Notes: generated by a model not told the origin, from the sequence alone. Counted from the first letter of the stretch, positions 1-8,039 are shown. The stretch: 64,000 nt of DNA from Nocardioidaceae bacterium (GCA_017744365.1 JAGIBL010000003.1:372001-436000), one strand, 5' to 3'. Program-made: numbers and translations.

Positions 1-661
1 GTGTGGCCTTGCCGGCGAGTCGGGTCGCCATCGCGACCTCGTCGTTGGAGACCGCGAAGTGGACCAGGCAGCGGTTGGCGAAACCGAGCAGCGGCTCGCC
101 GGCCGGGTTCCGGTTCGCCCGGTACTGGTTCGTAGCGTCCTCGATCGACTGGGTGTTCTCGGTCTTCAGCTCGATCGTCGCGACGGGGAGCCCGTTGACG
201 AACAGGACCAGGTCGATGCTGTTGGTGTTCGCCGACGAGTAGTAGACCTGGCGCATCACCCGGACGCGGACTGCGTCGTAACGCGCCATCGCCTCGGCGT
301 TCAACGTCGTCGCCGGCTTGAACTGGCACATGCTGAACTTCGCCGGGGTCTTGTCGAAGCCCTTGCGGAGCACGTTGAGCGTCCCGCCGCCCTGGTCGAG
401 CGGCTTGTTCAGGACGGTCACCAGGCGGTCGAGCAGCTGCTCGGTCGCCTTCTTCTGCTCGTCGGGGGACATGGTCGGCTTCACGACCTTCTCCCACTGC
501 TCGGGCTGGGTCTCCTGAAGCCAGGCCATCACGTCGGGGACGAACAGCGCCCGCTTCTTGTCGTAGCCCTCACGCTCGGCCTCGGTCGTGTACCACCAGC
601 CGTCCCGGTGCAAGGCGTCGCAGATCTCGTCCTCGAAGGCCTTCTCCAGCTCGGGGTTCAC
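1..661 (-). CDS. hsdR: Type I restriction endonuclease subunit R, N-terminal part (cut by window edge)
   Basis: This is the N-terminal 220 residues of the restriction and translocation subunit of a type I R-M complex. It starts at a GTG two bases after the hsdS stop, so the genes are translationally coupled. The visible part carries the HsdR N-terminal nuclease domain. Around residues 147-168 lies SIDLVLFVNGLPVATIELKT, which supplies the Asp and Glu-x-Lys of a PD-(D/E)xK active site. It is followed by a helix containing QYRANRNP, typical of this family. The DEAD-box motor domain would lie beyond the window start. The visible part shows no frameshift. The HsdR call is firm; whether the whole protein is intact cannot be seen. 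Confidence 0.9.
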   Translation of the reverse strand, partial: MNPELEKAFEDEICDALHRDGWWYTTEAEREGYDKKRALFVPDVMAWLQETQPEQWEKVVKPTMSPDEQKKATEQLLDRLVTVLNKPLDQGGGTLNVLRKGFDKTPAKFSMCQFKPATTLNAEAMARYDAVRVRVMRQVYYSSANTNSIDLVLFVNGLPVATIELKTENTQSIEDATNQYRANRNPAGEPLLGFANRCLVHFAVSNDEVAMATRLAGKAT

Positions 662-662
662 T

Positions 663-1943
663 TCACGCCACCTCGTCACGTACGTCGATCTGCCCGGTGA
701 CGGCAGCGGTGATGAGAGCCGCGCGGCGCTCACGCGAGAGTTCAATGAACTGCTCAGCTTTGGCGATCAGGGAATCGATCTTCTCAGTCTTCTCCTTCAG
801 GTCCGCCACAATGCGTCGCTGTTCAATTAGCGATGGAACCGGGATGCGAAAAGACCGGATCTTTTCCTGGTTAATGTTCGGCTGCCCACCGCCCACTGCC
901 TCCAAGAGAAGCCGTTCCCTAGCTGCACTCAGGCTGTACTGAACGAACTCAACATCTACGCCAATCGGGCCCACAAGCGCACAACACGCCTGGTTGGAAG
1001 CAGCATCGATTCCCAGTAGGGCCGTACGTCCTATGGTCGCTCCATACATGGCAATAAGTAGCGACCCAGAAGGATGGACGCTGAGCCCTGAATATCGTCC
1101 GACGACATCTGCGGTTACGCCGCGCTGGGTTTCAATGATGACTTCCTCTCGCAGTTCCCCTGTCGTCACCCAAGGAATTTCGGCTTCACTGGAGTAGACG
1201 ATGTCAGCATTTGCTGGGGTGGTTCCACTCGCTGTCCTATCGAACAGCCACGACAACCGAGCACGGGTCCAGTCCGCTGTCGAATGGTCCCACCCAGTCG
1301 AGCGCGCAATGGATGCCGACCGACGCTCACGAAGCAGCTCAATCAACCGCTGCTGCTCCTCGATGAGCGTGTCGATCTGGGTTGTCTCACGGTCGAGGAA
1401 GTCGGCGATTGCCCGTTGCTCGAGAGGCCTTGGAAAGGGGAGGCGGATACGGTTAATGTCACGCTGGAACAGGTGCGGCACGCCCATCCCACCGCGAAGA
1501 CGATCGAACGTACCTTGGGCATAGGTGCTCGCTATGAACCAGTACAGATAGCGGCCATCCAGACGTCCCGTCGGAGTGAGCACGGCGATGGACCCATTCA
1601 CAGTCGCGGGTTCCGGCAAGTCACGTACGACGTTGACGGTTCCGATCGTCGAACCGTCTTTAGTCAGCAGCACGTCGCCCTCGCGGAGCATTATCTCCGG
1701 CGATTCGTCATATCGATCCTGCGGGATCCTGTTTGCCCCGCCGTAGTCGATCGCTCGGCCTTTGATGTCTGGCGTGGCTAACATCGGCACGCCATTGTCG
1801 ACGTACTCCGATGCCGTAAGTCCCTTCCACCCGAGGCGAGCACGAACCCACACTTCTCGTCCGATCTCGCGCTCGTCCCAGTCGGACGGCAAGACCTCGA
1901 GCCATTCAAGCGACGTGGGTCGAAATTGTTCGTGCGTCTTCAT
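663..1943 (-). CDS. hsdS: Type I restriction-modification specificity subunit S
   Basis: This is the DNA-recognition subunit that sets target specificity for the HsdM methylase and HsdR nuclease. The 426 residues show the standard duplicated plan. TRD1 covers about residues 15-170 and is followed by the conserved helix PLEQRAIADFLDRETTQIDTL. TRD2 covers about residues 220-375 and is followed by SLIEQRRIVADLKEKTEKID. The repeated spacer helices set the distance between the half-sites. Its ATG overlaps the hsdM stop by 4 bp. The middle of the gene (about 700-1700) is visibly richer in A/T than hsdM, as expected for a module exchanged by horizontal transfer. The recognised sequence cannot be predicted. 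Confidence 0.92.
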   Translation of the reverse strand: MKTHEQFRPTSLEWLEVLPSDWDEREIGREVWVRARLGWKGLTASEYVDNGVPMLATPDIKGRAIDYGGANRIPQDRYDESPEIMLREGDVLLTKDGSTIGTVNVVRDLPEPATVNGSIAVLTPTGRLDGRYLYWFIASTYAQGTFDRLRGGMGVPHLFQRDINRIRLPFPRPLEQRAIADFLDRETTQIDTLIEEQQRLIELLRERRSASIARSTGWDHSTADWTRARLSWLFDRTASGTTPANADIVYSSEAEIPWVTTGELREEVIIETQRGVTADVVGRYSGLSVHPSGSLLIAMYGATIGRTALLGIDAASNQACCALVGPIGVDVEFVQYSLSAARERLLLEAVGGGQPNINQEKIRSFRIPVPSLIEQRRIVADLKEKTEKIDSLIAKAEQFIELSRERRAALITAAVTGQIDVRDEVA

Positions 1944-3682
1944 ACGCCCTCAACCTCCCGCAGTAACTTCAAGATCTTCGCGACCTGAGCTTCCAGATCC
2001 GCATCGATCTCCTCGAGCGGCCTCGGCGGGACGTACTGGTAGAAGTGCCGGGTGAACGGGATCTCGTAGCCGACCTTCGTCTTCTTCGCGTCGATCCAGG
2101 CGTCCGGGACATGCGGGAGGACCTCGGCCTCGAAATACGCCTTGATCGTCTCTTCGCGCCCCTCCTCGCCGAGCGCGTTCCCTCCATACGTGAACGGGAT
2201 GTTCTCCGTGTCGCGCTTCTTCGAGTCCGGCTTCGGCTTGCCGGCGCGATCGGTGACGACCTTGCCGTCATCGTTCAGCAGCGGCCGCTCGACGGTGATC
2301 GTCCAGTAGCCGAACGCATCCGTGCTGAACACCTTCGCGTGCTCGCCGTCCTCGAACGCGGCGTACAGCTTGAGGATCTGCGCGCGGTCGGCCTCACCGA
2401 CCTCGCGTCCCTTCTGGCCGAGGTTCTTGCGCATCTTCGTCCAGAAGCCACTGCCATCGATGAGCTGGACCTTGCCGACGCGCTCGGTCGGCTTGTTGTT
2501 GTCGAGCACCCAGACGTAGGTGGCGATGCCGGTGTTGTAGAACATGTTGGTCGGCAGCGCGACGATCGCGTCCACCAGGTCCGACTCGAGCAGCCAGCGC
2601 CTGATCTCCGACGGCCCGGACCCGGCACTGCCGTTGAAGAGCGGCGAGCCGTTCAGGACGATCCCGGCCCGACCTCCGCCGTCCTTCACCGGACGCATCT
2701 TCGAGGCCAGGTGCTGCAGGAAGAGCATCTGGCCGTCGCTCACCGCCGGCAGGCCCGCCCTGAACCTGGACGCTTCGCCGTGATCGGCACGGTCCTTCTT
2801 GACCGCCGCCTCGGACGCCTTCCAGTCCACGCCGTACGGAGGATTGGACAGGCAGTAGTCGAACGTCGTCCCCGCGAAGAGGTCCTCGGCAAGGGTGTCG
2901 CCGAGCTTGATGTTCTGGGCGTCCTGGCCCTTGGCGATCATGTCGGACTTGCAGATCGCGTAGGACTGGTCGTTGATCTCCTGGCCGTAGAGCCGGAGCC
3001 GGGCACCGGGGTTCATCTTGTGCAGGTGTTCCTCGGCGATCGAGAGCATCCCGCCGGTGCCGGCCGTCGGGTCATAGACAGTCCGGACGACGCCCTTCCC
3101 GACGAGAGCGTCGTCGTCGCCCGCGAAGAGCAGGTCGACCATCAGCCGGATTGCGTCGCGCGGCGTGAAATGCTCTCCGGCCGTCTCGTTCGACGCGTCG
3201 GCGAACTTGCGGATGAGCTCCTCGAACAGGTCGCCCATCTCCGCGTTTGACACCGCGGCCGGGGACAGATCCACCTCGGCGAACTTCTGCACCACGATCA
3301 GCAGCCGGTTCTTCTCGGCCAGCTCATGGATCGTGTTCTCGAACTTGAACCGCTCGAAGACGTCGATGTTCGCTGAGAACCCGGCCAGGTAGTCGACCAA
3401 GTTCGCCGCCAGGCCGTCCGGGTCTCCCAGCAGCTTGGCGAAGGTCCACTCCGAGGTGTTGTGGAACCCGAGCTTGAGCTCGCGCTTGACCCGGACGTCC
3501 ACCATCTCGGGCTTCTTCTCCGCCGCGGCGATCGCCCGGACCTTGTCCCGGGTCGGCGCCAGCACACAGTCGAGCCGGCGCATGATCGTCATCGGCAGGA
3601 TCACGTCGCCGTACTGGTGAGGCTTGTAAGGGCCGCGAAGCTGGTCCGCGATCGACCAGACGAAGTTGCCCAGGCTGCTCAT
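1940..3682 (-). CDS. hsdM: Type I restriction-modification DNA methyltransferase subunit M
   Basis: This is an N6-adenine DNA methyltransferase of 580 residues, normal for HsdM. It has an N-terminal HsdM helical domain. The SAM-binding motif DPTAGTGG is near residue 204 and the catalytic NPPY motif (SNPPYGVDW) is near residue 280. The conserved GEHFTPR sequence lies just ahead of the SAM motif. It is the first gene of the hsdM-hsdS-hsdR operon. The 117-bp gap upstream (3683-3799) separates it from ocd on the same strand and should hold its promoter, but no convincing consensus is visible there. A short CCTGACGTCAGG palindrome at 3793-3804 spans the ocd stop. Confidence 0.95.
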   Translation of the reverse strand: MSSLGNFVWSIADQLRGPYKPHQYGDVILPMTIMRRLDCVLAPTRDKVRAIAAAEKKPEMVDVRVKRELKLGFHNTSEWTFAKLLGDPDGLAANLVDYLAGFSANIDVFERFKFENTIHELAEKNRLLIVVQKFAEVDLSPAAVSNAEMGDLFEELIRKFADASNETAGEHFTPRDAIRLMVDLLFAGDDDALVGKGVVRTVYDPTAGTGGMLSIAEEHLHKMNPGARLRLYGQEINDQSYAICKSDMIAKGQDAQNIKLGDTLAEDLFAGTTFDYCLSNPPYGVDWKASEAAVKKDRADHGEASRFRAGLPAVSDGQMLFLQHLASKMRPVKDGGGRAGIVLNGSPLFNGSAGSGPSEIRRWLLESDLVDAIVALPTNMFYNTGIATYVWVLDNNKPTERVGKVQLIDGSGFWTKMRKNLGQKGREVGEADRAQILKLYAAFEDGEHAKVFSTDAFGYWTITVERPLLNDDGKVVTDRAGKPKPDSKKRDTENIPFTYGGNALGEEGREETIKAYFEAEVLPHVPDAWIDAKKTKVGYEIPFTRHFYQYVPPRPLEEIDADLEAQVAKILKLLREVEGV

Positions 3683-3799
3683 CTCGTTGCTCTCCGTTCG
3701 ACCCAGCCCGCGAGGATCGGCCCGCGAGTCGGTCCTATGGTGTCAGCGACGACCGACAGGCGTCCCGGAGGCAGCGACGAAGAGCCGCACGACCTGACG

Positions 3800-4834
3800 T
3801 CAGGCCGGCACCCGCGCCGCGGACACCAGCGCAAACAGGTCCTTCGGGTCCGCCGGGTCGGCGACCACGTCGAGGTACTCCACGAGCTCGGTCCCCCGCA
3901 CGGCCTCGAAGACGTAGCGCAGCGTGCTGAAGTCCTCGACCGCGAACCCGACCGAGTCGAAGACGGTGATCTCCTCGGCGGAGGTCCGGCCGGGGACGAC
4001 GCCGGTGAGCACCTGCCAGAGCTCGGTCGGCCGGAAGTCCGCAGGCAGCTGCTGCAGCTCGCCCTCGATCCGGGTCTGCGGCTCGTACTCGACGAAGACC
4101 GACGCCCGCTCGAGGATCGCCCGGTCCAGCTCGGTCTTGCCGGGGCAGTCGCCGCCGATCGCGTTGACGTGCACCCCGGCGCTCACCATGTCGTCGGTGA
4201 GCACGGTGGCGTAGGCCTTGTCCGCGGTGCAGGTGGTGATGATGTCGGCGCCGCGGACGGCGTCCTCGGCGGACTCCGCGGCCACCGCGTCGATACCCAG
4301 CTCCGCGGCGTTGCGGAGGAACTTCCGGACGGCAGCGGGGTCGACGTCCCAGGCACGGACCCGGTCGACGCCGAGCACCTGCTGGAAGGCGGCCGCCTGG
4401 AACTCGGCCTGCGAGCCGGTCCCGATCAGCGCCATCGTCGTCGGGTTCGGCCGACAGAGCGCCCGCGCCGCCATCGCCGAGGTGGCCGCGGTGCGCAGCG
4501 CAGTCAGGACGGTCATCTCGCTCAGGAACGTCGGGTAGCCGTTGAGCACGTCGGCCAGCACCCCGAAAGCGGTCACCGTCTGGAAGCCGCGGGTCGGGTT
4601 CAGCGGATGCCCGTTGACGTACTTGAACCCGTACGACGTCGCATCCGCGACTGGCATCAGCTCGATGACGCCGTCGGTCGAGTGCGCCGCCACCCGCGGG
4701 GTCTTGTCGAAATCGGGCCAGCGCCGGAAGTCGGCCTCGATCGCCTCGGTCAGGTCGGCCAGCACGGTGGTCAGACCGCGCTCGCGCACCCAGCGAGCGG
4801 TGTTGGCGACGCTGAGGAACGGAACCGCGCTCAT
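3800..4834 (-). CDS. ocd: Ornithine cyclodeaminase family protein
   Basis: This is an NAD(H)-binding protein of the ornithine cyclodeaminase/mu-crystallin family, 344 aa, which typically converts L-ornithine to L-proline and ammonia. Family features are RVAAHSTDGVIELMPV (substrate region), FKYVNGHPLN, the Rossmann segment ALIGTGSQAEFQ near residue 138, and DIITTCTADK. The start is placed at the ATG that overlaps the upstream gene's stop by 4 bp; another ATG eight codons earlier is less likely. It is the second gene of a two-gene operon with an arginine-degrading amidinotransferase-fold enzyme, which supports ornithine as substrate. Other members of the family act on alanine or other amino acids. 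Confidence 0.88.
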   Translation of the reverse strand: MSAVPFLSVANTARWVRERGLTTVLADLTEAIEADFRRWPDFDKTPRVAAHSTDGVIELMPVADATSYGFKYVNGHPLNPTRGFQTVTAFGVLADVLNGYPTFLSEMTVLTALRTAATSAMAARALCRPNPTTMALIGTGSQAEFQAAAFQQVLGVDRVRAWDVDPAAVRKFLRNAAELGIDAVAAESAEDAVRGADIITTCTADKAYATVLTDDMVSAGVHVNAIGGDCPGKTELDRAILERASVFVEYEPQTRIEGELQQLPADFRPTELWQVLTGVVPGRTSAEEITVFDSVGFAVEDFSTLRYVFEAVRGTELVEYLDVVADPADPKDLFALVSAARVPA

Positions 4835-5676
4835 CGGCCGATCTCCAGGGTGCAGCACTTGGCGGAGCCACCGGCCTTGTTGAGCTCGGAGGTGTCGACG
4901 CCGATGGGGTGGAAGCCGCGCTCGCGCAGGGCCGCGATCAGGTCGGTCGCCGCCGCGGAGAGCACCACGTGGTAACCGTCGGAGACGGCGTTCAGCCCGA
5001 GTACCGCGGCATCGGCCTCGGTGGCGATGACCGCGTCCGGGAACAGGGTGCGCAGGATCTCCTGGCTGGCCGGGTCGAAGGCGGCCGGGTAGTAGGCGAT
5101 GGTCTCGTCGTTGAGGACGGTCAGCGCGGTGTCCAGGTGGTAGAGCCGCGGGTCGACGAGGGTGAGGCTGGTGACCGGGACGCCGAAGAACTCCGCGACC
5201 TCGGCGTGCGCGGCGAGCGACGTACGGAACCCGGTGCCGGCCAGGAACCGGCCGCCGACGTACAGGAAGTCACCCTCGCCCTCGTTGAGGTTCGTCGCGG
5301 TGACGGCGGGAGTCATCCCGGCCTGCTCGAACCAGCGGCGGTAGAGCTCGCCCTCGGCCTTGCGCTCGTCGTGGGTGAAGTGCGCGGCCATGGCGCGGCC
5401 GCCGTGCACGATGCCGCCGTTCGCGGCGAAGACCATGTCCGGCAGGCCGGCCGCGGGCTCGACCGTCTCGACCTGGTGCCCGAGCTCGAGGTAGACGCGG
5501 CGGATCTCCTCCCACTGCGCGATCGCGCGCTCGCGGTCGACCGGGACGCCGAGGTCCATCCAGGGGTTGATGCTGTAGCTGACCTCGAAGTGGTCGGGCC
5601 GGCACATCAGGTAGGTGCGTGCGCGGGGGCGGCGGCTGCCGGTCTGCTCGGGGCGCGGGGCCACGTCCACGGTCAC
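4831..5676 (-). CDS. Arginine dihydrolase / dimethylargininase-type enzyme
   Basis: This is a 281-aa enzyme of the guanidino-group-modifying (pentein) superfamily. The catalytic Cys lies in GGSAKCCTLEIGR at the C-terminus and the catalytic His in LYHLDTAL. The substrate loop reads LPDMVFAANGG. It carries Asn where ordinary arginine deiminases and dimethylargininases have Asp. This Asn is a feature of the cyanobacterial arginine dihydrolases ArgZ/AgrE, which release ornithine and two ammonia. Annotation pipelines would usually call it dimethylargininase. The GTG start follows a GAGGAG ribosome site. The translational overlap with ocd suggests that the product ornithine is passed to Ocd. The family is certain; the exact reaction is inferred. 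Confidence 0.75.
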   Translation of the reverse strand: MTVDVAPRPEQTGSRRPRARTYLMCRPDHFEVSYSINPWMDLGVPVDRERAIAQWEEIRRVYLELGHQVETVEPAAGLPDMVFAANGGIVHGGRAMAAHFTHDERKAEGELYRRWFEQAGMTPAVTATNLNEGEGDFLYVGGRFLAGTGFRTSLAAHAEVAEFFGVPVTSLTLVDPRLYHLDTALTVLNDETIAYYPAAFDPASQEILRTLFPDAVIATEADAAVLGLNAVSDGYHVVLSAAATDLIAALRERGFHPIGVDTSELNKAGGSAKCCTLEIGR

Positions 5677-5735
5677 GGTGCTCTCCTCGGGGTTGGCGTC
5701 TGAGACCGAACCTAGGGAGCCGTACGTCGGACAAG

Positions 5736-5775
5736 CAATGAACATTCGTTGCGCAAGTGGCGTACATTCGTTGCG
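5736..5775. promoter_or_regulatory. Putative Lrp-type operator between the arginine operon and lrp
   Basis: The divergent intergenic region holds an imperfect dyad, CAATGAACATTCGTTG (5736-5751), in which six of eight base pairs match. It also holds two direct copies of ACATTCGTTGCG at 5742-5753 and 5764-5775. The copies are 22 bp apart, about two helical turns, which would suit side-by-side binding of an octameric Lrp/AsnC regulator. Autoregulation and control of the divergent operon are inferred. Confidence 0.55.
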
Positions 5776-5805
5776 TCCAGGTCCCACTTGACGCAAGGAA
5801 TCGCC

Positions 5806-6243
5806 GTGGATGCGCTCGACCGCCAGATCATGGGTGTGCTGCTCGTCGACGGCCGGGCGACCTACAAGGAGATCGGCGACGAGGTGGGCCTCTCCGCGCC
5901 GGCGGTGAAGCGGCGCGTGGACAAGCTGCTCGCCTCCGGGGAGATCAGCGGCTTCACCGCGGTCATCGACCCGCACGTGCTCGGCTGGCACACCGAGGCC
6001 TACGTCGAGATCTCCTACAAGGGCAACGTCCCGAACAGCCGGCTGACCCAGGACCTCGAGCGCATCCCCCAGGTCGTCGGCGTCTGGTCGGTGTCCGGCG
6101 AGGCCGACGCCCTGGTGCACGTGATGGCCACGACCATGGCCGACGTCGAGCAGGCCGTCGAGCAGATGCGGAAGACGCAAGGGGTCGACCGGACCCGCAG
6201 CGCCATCGTGATGTCGAGGCTCCTGGAGCGGCCGCGGACCTGA
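5806..6243 (+). CDS. Lrp/AsnC family transcriptional regulator
   Basis: This is a 145-aa feast/famine regulator. The N-terminal winged HTH (about residues 1-50) reads ALDRQIMGVLLVDGRATYKE and continues into the recognition helix SAPAVKRRVDKL. The C-terminal RAM domain for ligand binding and oligomerisation follows. The GTG start comes after AAGGA. An upstream TTG at 5749 is also in frame but lies inside the repeated operator, so it was rejected. The gene is divergent from the arginine dihydrolase-ocd operon and is the obvious candidate regulator of it, probably responding to arginine, ornithine or proline. Confidence 0.9.
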   Translation: MDALDRQIMGVLLVDGRATYKEIGDEVGLSAPAVKRRVDKLLASGEISGFTAVIDPHVLGWHTEAYVEISYKGNVPNSRLTQDLERIPQVVGVWSVSGEADALVHVMATTMADVEQAVEQMRKTQGVDRTRSAIVMSRLLERPRT

Positions 6244-6292
6244 GCGCGCCCGTGCTCCTCGCTCCGCTCGTCGACGGACGCTTGCTCAGCGG

Positions 6293-6339
6293 GAACGAGA
6301 AGACCCCCGGAGGAATGCATTCCGGGGGTCTTCTCGTTC
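6293..6339. terminator. Strong hairpin terminator after lrp
   Basis: There is a perfect 18-bp inverted repeat, GAACGAGAAGACCCCCGG at 6293-6310 and its complement at 6322-6339, with an 11-nt loop. It lies 50 bp beyond the lrp stop. It has no U-tract, which is usual in actinobacteria. It could also stop transcription arriving from the tRNA/IS side. Confidence 0.8.
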
Positions 6340-6346
6340 AACCTCG

Positions 6347-6361
6347 CTGCGCGCCCGTAGG
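6347..6361. repeat. Left target-site duplication of the IS
   Basis: CTGCGCGCCCGTAGG is identical to 7705-7719. It is a copy of the 3' end of the adjacent tRNA-Arg gene, created when the IS inserted. Confidence 0.85.
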
Positions 6362-6419
6362 TGTGATCCGTCAGGACATCCCGGACACCTCTCTCAAGAC
6401 ATCCCGGACACCCACTGAC

Positions 6420-6437
6420 CAGGTGCATATACACCTG
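6420..6437. promoter_or_regulatory. Dyad over the transposase promoter
   Basis: CAGGTG (6420-6425) and CACCTG (6432-6437) flank CATATA, which overlaps a TATACA -10-like hexamer 20-30 bp ahead of the transposase ATG. It is a plausible transposase or host repressor site. Confidence 0.35.
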
Positions 6438-6454
6438 CCGAGATCGTCGGGCCC

Positions 6455-7666
6455 ATGTCGAAGGCCCGGCTGGTCATCACCGCTGTCGAGATCGAAGGCC
6501 GCAGCGTCGCCGACGTCGCGGCCTCCTACGGCCTCTCCCGCTCCTGGATCTACGAACTCCTCAACCGCTACCGCACCGAGGGCGAGGCCGCCTTCGAACC
6601 GAAGTCACGCCGACCGCACACCTCACCCACCGCGATCCCCGACAGCACCATCGACCTGATCGTGCGGCTACGCAAACAACTCACCGAATCAGGACTCGAC
6701 GCCGGCCCCGACACCATCACCTGGCACCTCGCCCACCACCACCACATCCAGGTCTCGGCCTCCACCATCGCCCGCACCCTGACCCGCCAGTCCCTCGTGG
6801 AACCCCAGCCAAAAAAACGACCCAAAGCCTCCTACACCCGCTTCGAAGCCGCCCAACCCAACCAGACCTGGCAATCAGACTTCACCCACTACCGCCTAGC
6901 CAACGGCCAAGACACCGAGATCATCACCTGGCTCGACGACCACTCCCGCTACGCACTCCACGTCACCGCCCACCGCCGGATCACCGGACAGATAGTCCTC
7001 GACACCTTCCGCAAAACCGCCCACCAGCACGGCTATCCCGCCTCAGTGCTCACCGACAACGGCATGGTCTACACAACCCGGTTCTCCGGCGGCCGCGGCG
7101 GCCGCAACGCACTCGAGACCGAGCTGCAACGCCTCAACATCGTCCAAAAGAACTCCCGACCCAACCACCCCACCACCTGCGGCAAGTGCGAACGATTCCA
7201 ACAGACACTCAAGAAGTCGCTGACCGCCCAGCCCACCCAGCCCACCACCCTGACCGAGCTCCAAACCCTCATCGACACCTTCGTCAACGCCTACAACAAC
7301 CACCGACCACACCGGTCACTACCGCACAAAGCAACCCCAGCCACCGCCTACCAAGCACGACCCAAAGCCAGCCCCAGCGCCGACCGCAGCACCGACATCC
7401 ACCACCGCGTCCTGGCCGACATCGTCGACAAAGACGGCAAGCTCAGCCTCCGCCTCCACGGCCGCATGCACCACATCGGCATCGGCCGCGAACACGCCCG
7501 AACCCCCGTCCTCAAGCTCCTCGACGACCTCCACCTCAGAGTCATCAACGCCGCCACCGGCGAACTCCTCCGCGACCTGACCATCGACCCCACCCGCGAC
7601 TACCAGCCACTCGGCCGACCACCCGGACCACAACCCCGAAAACACAGAAGTCCGGACCCCAGATAG
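6455..7666 (+). CDS. IS481-family transposase
   Basis: This is a 403-aa DDE transposase. An N-terminal helix-turn-helix (VADVAASYGLSRSWIYELLN, residues 16-35) is followed by an HTH_32-type segment and the rve integrase core. The catalytic triad is Asp in QTWQSDFTHY, Asp in VLTDNGMVYT and Glu in GKCERFQQTL. NNHRPHRSL and the C-terminal IGIGREHA segment are typical of actinobacterial IS481 elements. It is full length with no internal stop. The stop codon lies inside a terminator hairpin. It acts in trans on the element's own ends. Confidence 0.93.
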   Translation: MSKARLVITAVEIEGRSVADVAASYGLSRSWIYELLNRYRTEGEAAFEPKSRRPHTSPTAIPDSTIDLIVRLRKQLTESGLDAGPDTITWHLAHHHHIQVSASTIARTLTRQSLVEPQPKKRPKASYTRFEAAQPNQTWQSDFTHYRLANGQDTEIITWLDDHSRYALHVTAHRRITGQIVLDTFRKTAHQHGYPASVLTDNGMVYTTRFSGGRGGRNALETELQRLNIVQKNSRPNHPTTCGKCERFQQTLKKSLTAQPTQPTTLTELQTLIDTFVNAYNNHRPHRSLPHKATPATAYQARPKASPSADRSTDIHHRVLADIVDKDGKLSLRLHGRMHHIGIGREHARTPVLKLLDDLHLRVINAATGELLRDLTIDPTRDYQPLGRPPGPQPRKHRSPDPR

Positions 7667-7676
7667 GGGTCCGGAC
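7650..7676 (+). terminator. Terminator at the end of the transposase gene
   Basis: GTCCGGACCCC (7650-7660), a 5-nt loop and GGGGTCCGGAC (7666-7676) form a perfect 11-bp stem. The transposase stop TAG (7664-7666) sits at the loop. It would limit read-through from the IS into the antisense of the tRNA. Confidence 0.65.
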
Positions 7677-7704
7677 TGTCCGGGATCTCTTGAGAGATCA
7701 CACA

Positions 7705-7719
7705 CTGCGCGCCCGTAGG
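7705..7719. repeat. Right target-site duplication of the IS (3' end of tRNA-Arg)
   Basis: This is the right copy of CTGCGCGCCCGTAGG. It belongs to the functional tRNA-Arg gene (acceptor stem and start of the T arm), so the tRNA remains complete. Confidence 0.85.
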
Positions 7720-7780
7720 GATTCGAACCCCAAACCTTCTGATCCGTAGTCAGATGCTCTATCCGTTGAGCTACGGGCGC
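7708..7780 (-). tRNA. tRNA-Arg (anticodon ACG)
   Basis: This is a 73-nt cloverleaf read on the minus strand. The acceptor stem GCGCCCG pairs with CGGGCGC, the D arm is AGCTCAACGGATAGAGC, the anticodon loop is CTACGGA and the T arm is GGGTTCGAATCCC. No CCA is encoded. The discriminator base is G. The IS481 element lies directly beyond its 3' end. Confidence 0.95.
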
Positions 7781-8039
7781 TCATCGTCCCCGGGCCACGG
7801 CCGCGAGGACTGCCCTATGTTAGCGGAGGTTCGCCGATACCCCGAATCGGGCCCCGGCACCCTGCCTGGATCGATCCAATAGGTGGCCGCGAGCGGCGAG
7901 GGTACATTCATCGAACTCGATCGCTCGCAAGGGCGCGGCGATCAAACCACACCAACTTTCAAGATCCGCCGATGCGCTCGGCGGCCGGCGTGTTTTCCGG
8001 TACAGGCAGGCACGCCGCGACCGAAGGGGAACACCTGGC
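7781..8039 (+). other. Intergenic leader upstream of pckG
   Basis: This 259-bp region has no gene. It must hold the pckG promoter and 5' UTR and, on the other strand, the tRNA-Arg promoter. An AAGGGG ribosome site lies about 10 bp before the pckG ATG. I see no recognisable riboswitch. Confidence 0.5.

Larger units (their letters stand above)
6362..7704 (+). mobile_element. IS481-family insertion sequence
   Basis: This is a 1.34-kb element with one DDE transposase gene. The left end starts TGTGATC (6362). The right end read in reverse starts TGTGTGATC (7704). After this 2-nt offset the two ends match at 22 of 26 positions, sharing the inner ATCCCGGACA. Near the left end GACATCCCGGACACC occurs twice (6374-6388 and 6398-6412), a likely transposase-binding repeat. 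The element is flanked by a 15-bp duplication and is less GC-rich, with a different codon style, than its neighbours. The ends and the open reading frame are intact, so it may be active or only recently inserted. Confidence 0.85.

Noticed and set aside
4831-6180. A 170-residue N-terminal extension of the arginine dihydrolase-like enzyme
   Set aside because: The extension is antisense to the Lrp gene and covers its operator. A GTG with GAGGAG at 5676 gives the family-length protein.
6347-7719. Direct repeats at a tRNA 3' end resembling attL/attR of an integrative element
   Set aside because: The enclosed DNA is only 1.34 kb, has terminal inverted repeats and a DDE transposase, and no integrase gene. 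A target-site duplication explains it.
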